Source: Holacanthus passer
Lineage: Eukaryota > Chordata > Actinopteri > Pomacanthidae
NCBI GenBank assembly: GCA_025331565.1
Contig: JAFREQ010000012.1
Location: 10,840,501-10,904,500 of the forward strand
DNA: 64,000 bases
Reading direction: 5' to 3'
The position numbers and the translations under genes were made by a program. The notes below the pieces were generated by a model. The model had not been told where the DNA came from, did no database searches, and worked only from the letters and a program-made list of their open reading frames with translations. Positions 25,831-36,251 of this stretch are shown in pieces (positions within the stretch are counted from its first letter, which is position 1; each line of letters begins with the position of its first letter).

Positions 25831-27549
25831 GCTGTCCTCATTTGACCTCAGTCTTTTCTACACACACACACACAGATCATCTAAAACTGGATTGTTTATC
25901 TGCACATTTTTGAATATACTTATTTACCAAATATTCGACATATTCCTGAGATACAGTAGTTTGACAAAATCACAACTCAAGATCCACCCACAAGTGTTTT
26001 CTGGGGTGTTTAGCTTTATCATGGACTTGGAACTGGGTGGAGGTTCCTCAATTGTTGTTGTTTTTTTGAGACTGATCTGTTGACCCAGCAGCTGTTATAA
26101 TTGAATTAAAAGCACTTTTGCAACATCTTGCATCAGCTTGACAGTACATTTATTTTAGTATTTCCATTTTACTCTATACTTCTACTCAACTACAATTCAG
26201 ATGAAAATCTTGTACTTTTTACTCCACTACAGTTGATAGGATTTCTAGTCACTATTCAAATTAAGATTTTATCTAAAAAACATGCTTATAAAACACAACA
26301 CATTATGAAAGATTAGACCAGTTGTTCCCAACCCTTCTCAGATGGTTTCATTTAAATGACTGATTGAGAACCAAAGAGGTAAAATGATCCAATATTTCAC
26401 TAAAAAAAAGCAAAGATTAGGGAAAAGTCCAAGAAATAAACACTCATTTAAGTAGCAGAGCTTTGTTTTTCTTCTTCTTTCTTATTCCATTAATCATCTT
26501 ATAACCCCTCAGATACATGATCCTCTGGTGGTTCCCTTAATCAGAGCTCCACCTCGACCAGCTGCGACAGTAAAATGCTCCTTGCCCACTTATACATCAG
26601 TATTAACTATCTCATAAGGTCATATAATGTCAGTCACAAGGGACATTTAATGCTTTTGATACTTAAAATTTGTACTGATAATTCTGTATTTTTGTTGTGT
26701 CCCACATTTCTGTAAAAAAAAATAAACAGACTGCATGTTATAATGTGGTCACAACCCTCAAAATGAAAACTGGTTTGTTTTGCATTGCTCAACATGACCT
26801 ATCTGCAAATAAGCACAACTCAGCCACAAACAGGTATGTCACGTATATCAGCACGCAGCACATCGCAGCACCCTAAACCCACCGTGGTGTGTGCTGACTA
26901 CACCTGCCCCCTACGCAACACGCTGAAGCTCACCTAAACGCTGGCTAGTGGTGTATGAGTCATATCTGTTGGCCCATATCTTCTATGTGCATATGTGGGC
27001 CAGGATGTAGTATAGATGTAAATAATTCACACAAATTTAATGAGCACTACGATGGATGTCACAGCGTAAAAGAGGACTCCACTGATTTAGCTTTGCTGTA
27101 ACGCTGTCGGACTCACAGACAGTTTAAAAACCAAAGTTAGAAAATTGATGCAGCAGAACCAGAGACATCGTTTTTATTCTTCTGTCTTGTCAAAATGTGG
27201 CGCCCACATTTCCCACAACTTGAGCCCTGAAATATGATCAGAGAGCTCCAAACCTTCTGACACGCTGACTCAGGTGACATCACTTGAGGCAGTTGAACAG
27301 ACCTCAGCAGCTCCCTCTAGAGCCCCAACATGCAACAGTCGTCCCCAAGACCTTTAAACAGACTAATGATTTTCATACCATACAGAATTAAATGGAAAGT
27401 CTAATGGCTTCCTGGAACCGAAAGAAATAAATCATCCAAAAATCTATAACTGCTGATAATATTGCTCTACTGTGTTTGAGATTGAGTAGTCAGCAAAAAT
27501 GTAAAGTGTGGGGGAATTTTAATTCAGGAGATGTAACTTGAAAAAGACT
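25831..27549. other. Intergenic DNA with a decayed dispersed repeat
   Basis: No gene is supported. About 26130-26230 resembles the AAGTAAAAGTA-type repeat in reverse (tactttttactccactac). About 26318-26545 is a decayed copy of the GTGGTTCCCAACC repeat. The remainder shows nothing recognisable. Confidence 0.5.
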
Positions 27550-28194
27550 AGTGAAGCCCTTTCACTGAAGGGTATATATTTTATTCTTATTTTTTTGTTG
27601 AATAAAAACTAAATAATATAAAATCAGAGACATGGTGGGAGCAGGTATATTCTCGCCTGAGGATGAAACTGGGTTAAATAAAACGCACCAAAAAACTAGT
27701 AGTAATAGCACTACTATAATATTAAGTAATATATCCACTAGTGAAAGTATGTAAGTAAGGGATTTTTTTTATTTCTATTGATTTTAATAAAAATGAAATA
27801 ATATAACCTCAGAGACATAAGACAAAGAATAATAGTGGGAGCAGATGTGTAGATTTCTCAATATGTGTTTAATGGGACTGTGGGTGTGATGGACTGGTCC
27901 AGGTTCAGGATGAGAAGTCACACACCAAAAATAAAAAAAAAAAATAAAAAAGTATTAACAGTAGTACTATAATATATAGTAATATATCCTTTAGTGAAAG
28001 TATTAGTATTATCCCTTTCATTAAGGGATTGACTAAGGGATTTTATTTCTTTTATTATTTATTTTATTTTTTCCTTTAACAAAAATTGAATAATATAAAC
28101 TCAGAGACATAAGACAAGGAATAAAAGTGGGAGCAGATGTGCAGATTTCTCAATATGTGATGTGATGGACTGGTCCAGGTTCAGGATGAGACGT

Positions 28195-28237
<43 letters not shown>

Positions 28238-28380
28238 TATTTCTATTTATTCTCATGTTTAATTTAATACACTCAGGCACATAAGAAAATGAAAAATGTA
28301 TAGTTTGAGGATGAAACTGGTCCAGACAGATGTTAGAGATGAGAAGGGAAAAAAACAACTAGTGTAGCCTTTTCACTAAT
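27550..28380. repeat. Imperfect long tandem repeat, unit about 180-290 bases
   Basis: The same block recurs with anchor phrases TCAGAGACAT(AAG) at about 27619, 27803, 28094 and, weaker (tcaggcacataag), 28270; GACTGGTCCAGGTTCAGGATGAG at 27892 and 28167; and gtagCCttttCACTaa-type ends. The spacing of anchors varies (about 184, 291, 176). A (CA)n run sits at 28198-28230. It lies directly upstream of the TMEM200-type gene. Confidence 0.75.
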
Positions 28381-28525
28381 TTATTTTTATTTCTGTATTT
28401 CTGTGTGTGTTTGTGATGGAGGTCGGCAGTAAATGTGTAAATGAAATGTTTTGCCCACCCTCTCTAATAATAACTGGGTCCACCGTGGGACTGGCCTGGA
28501 CCAGATTCCCACGACCCCTCCTCTA

Positions 28526-28527
<2 letters not shown>

Positions 28528-28557
<30 letters not shown>
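28528..28557. repeat. (CA)n microsatellite
   Basis: Pure CA run just upstream of the probable TMEM200 first exon. Confidence 0.9.
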
Positions 28558-28559
<2 letters not shown>

Positions 28560-28589
28560 GAGGCAAATGAAAACACAGGCTGCAGAGGC

Positions 28590-28860
28590 GCACAAGCAGC
28601 GAGCTCACACACAGAGAGAGGCAGAGCCGCTTTGCACCACTTTACCAACACTGTGATCCAGTATGAAAGCTTCACTTCAGGATCCGCAGCCCAGGACGAG
28701 AAAAGCGCCTCGATCTGAGCAGGAATGCGCTGAAAGTGTGAATTAACGGCGGATCAAAGTGGCGAAGGAGGGGGAAAAAAAAACCGCAACTCGGGTTTAT
28801 TTCTTGTGATAATGCCGAGGAGCCAGTTTCTGCTTCGGATCCAAAACAAGGCAAGTATCC
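28590..28860 (+). promoter_or_regulatory. Probable promoter and 5'UTR exon of the TMEM200-type gene
   Basis: A locally GC-rich stretch ahead of the coding exon, whose acceptor (CTGTTCAG) is at about 29442. An exon ending in AACAAG followed by GCAAGT near 28851 would use the minor GC-AG donor class. This assignment is tentative. Confidence 0.3.
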
Positions 28861-29457
28861 CATCTGGTTTTCTCCTGCCTGCACTGATGTGAATGCATGA
28901 GTGGAAACATTTGAAGATGAGCACTTATGAAACAGGACAATTCATCCTCTTCCTCTGCGTCCTGTTGAATCACAGTCCTGTTGTGTTCACTTGCCTCCGG
29001 GGAAATCATATCATGAGTTCAGTTTGGAGCCAGCGGCCGTGATAATGTGTCTCTATTTTCACGACTGCAGTGAGACTGAGAGGTGAAATCACAAGGTCCT
29101 CAAAGGGGTCAGTGGTTTTTTTTGTTTTTTTTATTCCCCTGCTGATGAGTGTTTCAGTCACAGTTGATTCGGGGCTTCAGAGACGCTGCTGCAGGCTCGA
29201 GCAGCTCCAGTGTCTCTGTGTGGCTCCACAGAGACACTGGAGGAGCTGCAGAAGAGTTGGCATCTCATTAACTCCACCACATGTCTTATTAAAGCAGCTA
29301 TTTCCTGTTGAGTGCAATGCAGAGTAAACTATCTTCTCTCCAGCACCCCCAGCGCTCTGAGGCTGCGAGGAACTGCTTTGTTGCTTAATTCTTGTGCTCT
29401 GTTTCTTTGTCCCTCTCTTCTGCCTCCTCTCCTCTCTGTTCAGCCTGAAGCCAGAGG

Positions 29458-30270
29458 ATGACGGCTACCAGTCCCGTCTGCAGCCCCTCCTCCTCCCACT
29501 CCACCCAGTCCTCACCTGCCTGTCTCCCAGCATGCCGCAGACACCTGAGGAAAGGCAAAGCCCTCCAAACCAAACTGCACCTGCGCTCCGCCCCGGGCGT
29601 GTGGCTCATGCTGGGCGTCGCGGTGGTTTTGGTTGGGATGGCCGTCGCGGTTGCTGGCTACGTGTCCGCAGCACCGAAGCCAGTGGGTGGCCGAGGCAGC
29701 ACCCACGTCGAGAGGATGAAGCTGGCCGGGCCCGTGGTCATGGGAGTGGGGTTGTTCATCTTCATCTGCGCCGCCACGCTGCTGTATGAGAACCGGGACC
29801 TGGAAGTCCTCAGGCGAGAGACGCCCGACGACCTGGAGGATCTGAAGGGGGGGAACGGCTGGGAGGATTTGCAGGAGCAGCCAAGCTTCAGCTGTCTGGA
29901 GCAGTGGGAGAGTAAAGATGGAGAGCAGGGATGCTGGGCCACTCCGGCTCACATGCTCCCTCTCTCACACCAGAACTGCGCTCCTCTTCCTCTTCCTCCG
30001 CTTGGCAGGAACAGACACAACATCAGCAGCAGAGCGTCGCCGCCTCCTTCGGACGCAGGGGGTCGAGATAAAGAGGAGGACAGGGAGGAGGAGGAGAAGG
30101 AGGGAAGGTCGACCCTGCTGGCCCGAGTCCTGCACCACCAGGAGCCGAGTCCTCACCCTCCCTCCCCCTGCCCGTCCATCTCTCGAGCCTCCGTCTACTC
30201 GGACTCCTGCAACTCTAGCGAGATCAACTTCAACATACGGACAGGCTCTCCTCTGCCGCCTCAACACTGA
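29458..30270 (+). CDS. TMEM200-family two-pass membrane protein
   Basis: A single coding exon, 270 aa, preceded by an acceptor 16 bases before the ATG. The family hallmark is clear: a basic stretch ([18 protein letters not shown]), first membrane segment about 47-70 ([20 protein letters not shown]), a short loop, then [19 protein letters not shown] and YENRDLE (about 88-115). The second segment is closest to TMEM200B ([26 protein letters not shown], from memory); the position beside an L3MBTL gene would also suit TMEM200A or C. The tail is low-complexity and acidic/serine-rich, and the WPRLDR-type motif I recall at the TMEM200 C-terminus is absent. TMEM200 function is unknown. Strong GC bias makes the other frames open; those are shadows. 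Confidence 0.82.
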   Translation: [270 protein letters not shown]

Positions 30271-30376
30271 ACCCCCTGCCGGTTCAACTTCTACTGTCTT
30301 ATGAAATATGCATGATGAGATACATCTGAACATTTCACGTGCAGCCACACTCTAAAGACCCGAGTATGCATTCCTC

Positions 30377-30382
30377 AATAAA
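30377..30382 (+). terminator. Poly(A) signal of the TMEM200-type gene
   Basis: AATAAA 107 bases after the stop codon, giving a short 3'UTR. Confidence 0.6.
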
Positions 30383-30663
30383 CAGATGAAATGTTTGTTG
30401 GTATGATTTAGTGCCTCGGAGTGGCGCAGTGGCTCTGAGTCACTGTCTGTGAAGGGTGTTATTGTCCAACATCGTTCTCTGACTCACCCACGTTTGAAAG
30501 ATTGGAGCTATGCTGTTTGATGTCAACTCGCCATCTTGTTGTCTTTGAACTCACCCTTGCCCAAATTCCCCAAAGCCACTGCTTGTTTGACCATATTAGG
30601 ACGTGAGGAGGATTGCTGAAAACTTCTTGGGGTGCCATACTGGGAGATGGACTCACTCACTCC

Positions 30664-30699
<36 letters not shown>

Positions 30700-33325
30700 T
30701 CCTCTCTGCAGCAGATATAGCGTCTAGATTTCCCTACTGGAGAGGTTTGGTTAAGAGGATGAGCCAGATTAGGCCTCAAATGAGTCTTTATCTAATCTCA
30801 CACATTCTGTAATCTAGTCTTTATCTGAGGAAATTGCGTCTTGGTATAAACAAGAGAAGCACCTAAGGCCACACTGCACTCACTCGACACCTACAGCCAC
30901 GCTATAAATACCAGCTGGCGCTCTGTACACATGCACAAGTGTGGACTCGAGTTTTTTTTACTGTAATTCAACAATTTTTTTTTTTAAACTCACTGTCAGC
31001 TGCTCAGTTTTCTCCCTTTTCTCGAGCGTGGAGAGGCGAGATCTTAAAGAATTTCAATCAGATGGTGGATAAGAGGAAAAGAGCAATGGCTTACAAAAAA
31101 AAAGAAGCAAAATCTGGTGAGGCTGTTATGAGTTATTCCTGACGCAGCTCAACTGAGAAAAGCTTCCCTGCGAGTCGCGTAACCGAAGCCTCACTCTCCC
31201 ACCATCCTGACCTTTCATCTCCTCATCTCTCTTCATCATCCCATTCCTACGCTTTATTCAAATACTCCGTCCTCCTTCTCGATCCTCCAGCCAAAACAGA
31301 GAAAAGAGAGCAAAACAATGCCGAGTAAAACGTTATCAGGTCCAATTAAGCAACAGCGAGCGCGCTTGGACAGGCGGAGAGGTAAAGGGGGTAGCATTTT
31401 AATTATCGCCAGCATTTTCTCCTCCAGCCTCCAATTACACAGGGGATCAGTCAGAAGGGTTTTATGGGTGATTTTGGACTGCAGAGTATTTCCTTGTTGT
31501 TTGGGCCCATGCTGGGATCCTGCCATCCAGATGACGACTGAGACTGAAGCGTACAGTAATTTGCAGCCACACATTTCGCTCACTAAAAACAGCAACCCAT
31601 CTCCCTCTCACCTACACACAGAGGTTCAGCGGAGGGTTTCGTGTAGGTACGATGGTGCTGTTTTGAGACGTGTTTAAGATGTATCTTACAGGAGCAGGGA
31701 TGAGTTGGAGTGATGTGTTTGAATCTTGCATCAAGCCGCATGCAGCCTCCTTCGCACTTACCGCCCAGAAAAGCAGCTCGCTCTCTCTCTCCGCACGCTC
31801 GCACATACACGAGTGTGAGATGCTCTGATGTGTTTACATTTAGAAGGAAAGATGCTGGATTGTGGAGCTGCAACCAAAGATTATTTTCATTAAAGTGCAG
31901 ATTATTGTCAAATCTTTTTGTCTACACTCAATTGCCAGTTTACTTTGCTCAAACTAATGCAGTCTAATACGACAGTCCTGCAACAATATCTACCTGTGAA
32001 CATGGAGGCTGCAGTTTGTGGTGCTGTTTAATTGTATATTACGTCCACCTCATTTATATCAATGAGTTCAGGCTAAATAAACACCTCTCTGATGCAATGC
32101 AGTTCAGCAGCACCACGAACTACATCCTCCAAAATCACAAAGTTGTCAAAAAAGAGAATGTCATCACAAGCCTTCAACTTGCTTCAAATCTGTCCAAACA
32201 ACACTCCAAAACTCAGAGATGATGAGCTTACTATCATATAAGACAAAGAAAAGCAACAAATCTTCACGTTTGAGAAGCTAAAACCAGCAAATGTTTTAAA
32301 AATTGACTTAAATGTTGAATCAACTAACAATTTAATCTCTGCTCGTATCCGGAATAATTTAGCTCCTGTTTCTTTATCCACATGTTGCATATTGAGTTTG
32401 ATTTGCAAGACATTAATCCTGTTCAGATTAAATTCAGATGTGAAATCTCTTTGACTCTGACACTGAAATGACCAGAGGGAATTACAATCTCTTTACGCAC
32501 ATGCAACAACTGCACTGCAGCAATACAGAATACTGAGGTTTCATAAGGTGTACATAAGTATATATGTGTGTTATATAATTCAGCAACACACATTTTTTGC
32601 TGCATTGAGAATATAACTGAATCAAATTGCCTTCCCTGAGAGATTAGCGTGTGTGTATGTGTGTGTGTGTGGTGATACATATCTGAGCAGACGTACTGGT
32701 GGCTGTAAGCTGCTTATCCATGCGCTGACTCAGGACACATGCAATTTCTCTGTTCCTTAAGAGAGAGCTATGATCAACATTTTTGGGTATATAAGATGTG
32801 AGTGACTGAGGATCAACCAGCCTGAAGATGCCAGTTTAAAGAAGTGGGGTTTTTTTTTTACTCAAAGACTTCACCTGTTATAGCAGGAAAAGGGATTCAG
32901 CTAAGACGTCTTAAAGTGAGAAGCATCAGCTGGACATGTTTTCCACCACCTTTGTACACATCTGGTATTCAGTATTTCATCAAAGTGGAGGGATGAGTTA
33001 ACAGCTTGGTTTTATGTGTAACCTTCACGCTGTATCTTCTGTTAAAACAGCTAATAAACCAAAAGGACATTTTCTGACATTTAAGGAGACATAAAATCCT
33101 GCTTTCCACACTCATAGACTCAGACCTTACATTCCAGGTGAGGGTTGTAATTTGCAGCTATTCCCCCCAAAACCTTTCTTGTTTGATCATCTGCAGCCTT
33201 TCCGCAGCTGTGATCAGTGCAGGACAAATAGCAGGTGGATTCCTGACTAATCCAATTTCAGTCCTGCTTCCGGTCTCCTCAGCGGTCCTCATGGTGCAGT
33301 GAGTGGAGGACGTGTCCTGCTCAAA
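30383..33325. other. Intergenic stretch without a supported gene
   Basis: Contains a (CT)n(CA)n run at 30663-30699, a TATAAATA followed by an E-box CAGCTG at about 30903-30916, and a patch at about 31310-31500 with balanced composition and several TAATTA/CAATTA cores that could be a conserved regulatory element. No coding region is supported on either strand. Confidence 0.5.
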
Positions 33326-35806
33326 ATGAAAGGACTAATATTCTGTGTTGTTGCCATCATGATGCTCACACCTGCTCAAGGTAAGATAACGTAGCTTTAG
33401 GTGTAGACCAAACTGCCTCCTCTGTTCTACACTGATTCTACTAAATGTTTTATGTTTTAACTCTTAAGGGCCAAGAACTGGGCATAAAATTATTTTTCTC
33501 ACGAGCACATACTTGCTGGTTTCACAAAATTGTGAATTATCTACTTAGAAGGATTTGATTAATTAGTAGCATACATGATTTGTGAAATATCAACAGGGCC
33601 TTTTTTCCTAATGTCAGCACTAATCTAAGTCTAATACAGCAGCCTTACACTTATTATATTATTTTAAGTATTGATTAATCTGCAGATTATTTTCTTGATC
33701 TATTAATTGTTTGATCGATAAAATATCCTAGAGTCCTAGACATCTTCTAATGTCTAGTTTTGTTTAAAAACCAAAAATATTCAACTGTTCCATTAAACCA
33801 TCAGAGTTATCGATTATAAGAGTAGTTGCCAATTCATTTATGTGTCGACCCACTAATTGATTAAGTCAATAAATCTGCTTCATGAAGGTTATAATGTTGT
33901 TGTAGAAACCGTTTTCAAAAGGTTTTAATTCAACTTAATGCGCATTTTAGAGGCTGTTTAATCAATAATAGTAATAAATAATAATAATAAGTATCGAAAT
34001 AAGTATTAGAAACACAGTTCAACAGCACCACAACGTGTCCATATAGTTTCAACAATATTGATCATGAGGGCAGGATTTACCGCAGGACAAATAGCTAATA
34101 CCTTGCCTAATAAACTGGTAATTGAGTATAGTCAATAAGCCTGTACTCTCCTCACAATGAACCCCACCTCACTACTCTTCTGTGTGCAAGTTCACCTGAG
34201 ATAGCAGGAGCTAACAAGATGAGAAGGGATAAGGATTGTGAGACTATCCGAAACTTATCTTATGGCCCTGAGGATTAGTCCTTTTCCAACAGCAGCCTGC
34301 AGCAGCACTGAAGTCAGCCTTTTGGCAACTGGATATGCTCTGACACTGAATTCCAAACACAAATCTCAGACTCTGTAACATCCAAAACTACATTGATAAT
34401 CATGCTTTTATATGAATATATGCTGTCTTCACTCTTATTTGAACACAAAATGACCCAGTTATTATCAGCTTAAAATAAAGACATTAACTTTAAATGGATT
34501 TTCAGACACAGTTGATGAAGTGAGAAAACCATTTTCACACTGCCAGAAAATCACTAATTTGCCTCTTTGCATTTCAAGAGCGAATGTGTGGCACTAGTTG
34601 TTTTTTTTGTGCTGTAGAGTGTGGTAGGAATAACAAGGGTTTGTCCTGCACTACGTTCTGCAGTCAGTTCTTTCTATTAATTCCAGTATCTGTCCAGTTA
34701 ATAAAAACATGATGCAGCCTGAAGACTTGGAGCACTCCCTGAATAACACAAGTCATCCACTCAAAGAAACAAATTCCAGACTGCTGCAGAATAAACAAAA
34801 TATTTCTGAGATGCTTAAGCGCTCAGCAGAATGTGGCTCATCCCTTTGGCTTGATGTCCTTCAACAGCGCTCACACATTCAGCACGCTCTGGATAATAAA
34901 TGTATCCACTAAGCTATTACATAAATGTCTCGAGATTTTAATAATCCAATGCCTTTGATCTATCAATCTGACATATATATTCTGCTAATCTTCTCTGTAT
35001 CTCCTCTGTTCTTAACTTATTTGTCTTTTAACAATGTTATCTGTGTGTCGGCGTTATTTTATGGGTTGGCTGAGTTTTGTTTAGTTTGCTTGATCAGGTC
35101 TTTATGGTACAACAAGTTTCCAGTGTCAGTAGGAGACTGGAAATCTGGTTAATTAAGGTTAAGTAAAATAAAAAAGTTTGTCAGTTTTTGTCAAAATACT
35201 GGGCGCAATTAATTTAAAATTTCTTTTAATTTCTCTGTGCGGTCAAAATTCCTGCCAGTAAAGCTTTACTGTATCAAACTGTCCTGTTTGGGTGGTGTTC
35301 TTTGGGCTCAGGTGAGGATGAGGAGCAGCTCATGGAATCAGTGGGATTTAAGGAAGAGGAGGAGTTTTTGGAGTGTTTCCGTTGTGACCTGGGCTTCTGG
35401 GACGCCTGCTACACCACCGAAACCAACTGCAGCCTCGGGGAGCGCTGCTACACAGGCCGAGGGAAAGCAGGTGTGTTGGATAAGACTATTCATTAATATT
35501 TAAGCAGGGTGTGAAGTTATTAAAATGTATTTTACTGAGAGATGTTATACTGAATACCATCATCTTGTCTCTCCAGCTGACAGTCTGGACATTAAGACTT
35601 TGGGTTGTGTGAAGGCAGAGGAGTGCGGCGTGGAGACCACAGTGGAGTTCCTCTCTAACAAGACCATCTTTGTCATGACCAAACACTGCTGCGACACTCC
35701 CTTCTGCAACTCAGCTCAAAAACTTCCAATTACCATCCTTTTGTATCTCTATGTGGCCGTCCTAACTGCCTGGCACCTCACTGACACCTCTATGAGATCG
35801 CAATAA
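33326..35806 (+). CDS. Ly6/uPAR three-finger protein, SPACA4/Bouncer-like
   Basis: Three exons, 33326-33380, 35312-35470 and 35577-35806, join in phase to 147 aa. Residues 1-18 form a signal peptide (MKGLIFCVVAIMMLTPAQ). An acidic linker follows, then the cysteine pattern of one three-finger domain: CFRCDLGFWDACY, NCSLGERCYTGRG, LGCVKAEECG and the closing CCDTPFCN. The hydrophobic C-terminus (PITILLYLYVAVLTAW) fits a GPI-anchor signal. N-glycosylation sequons are present (NCS, NKT). The CYTGRG...GC...CG...CC...CN spacing resembles SPACA4 and its fish relative Bouncer, a gamete-surface factor, more than CD59 or PLAUR. That resemblance is from memory and the function is inferred. The gene is convergent with msh5, 445 bases apart. 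Confidence 0.8.
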
Positions 35807-35807
35807 A
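35802..35807 (+). terminator. AATAAA overlapping the Ly6 gene stop codon
   Basis: The hexamer AATAAA includes the TAA stop codon at 35804-35806. If used, the transcript would have almost no 3'UTR. I see no better signal in the next 200 bases. Confidence 0.4.
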
Positions 35808-36251
35808 CAACTTACATTCATTTATGTTGTCAAAGCAAAAAGACTGTGTGAAGTGATGCTGAAAGGACTTCAACCATATGGTGAAGACAAATCACCAGCT
35901 TTACAGAATTTTTGTACTTTCCAACAGACTACTGAAATAGAAAACACTGCTTAGCACATTAATTTAGGAAGACTTTAATCCAAGCAATCTGTTGGTATCA
36001 TATTTAACATGGAATTTCAACTGAACAAAGCACTGAACAAAATCGAGCTGCTGCACCATATGCAGTATAGTCAATGTTCCAGTCATGCTGGAACATCATT
36101 CTTGTCATGTATTAGATAAATGTATCCTGTCTACAGGCGGAACATCAGCAAAAGCCTGCATCTCTCCATAAACTAACTGCTAACATTAGATAGTGAATGA
36201 ACAAACTGATCACATAGCTGTGGAAATGTGTTTGCAGTTGCATGGGGCAGT

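Noticed and set aside
28812..28860. Possible alternative first coding exon for the TMEM200-type gene (MPRSQFLLRIQNK)
   Set aside because: It would need a GC donor, and the joined frame meets a TGA before the known start; treated as 5'UTR.
29394..30348. Several long open frames on both strands overlapping the TMEM200-type gene
   Set aside because: They are shadows of one GC-rich coding exon; only the 29458-30270 frame has membrane segments and family motifs.
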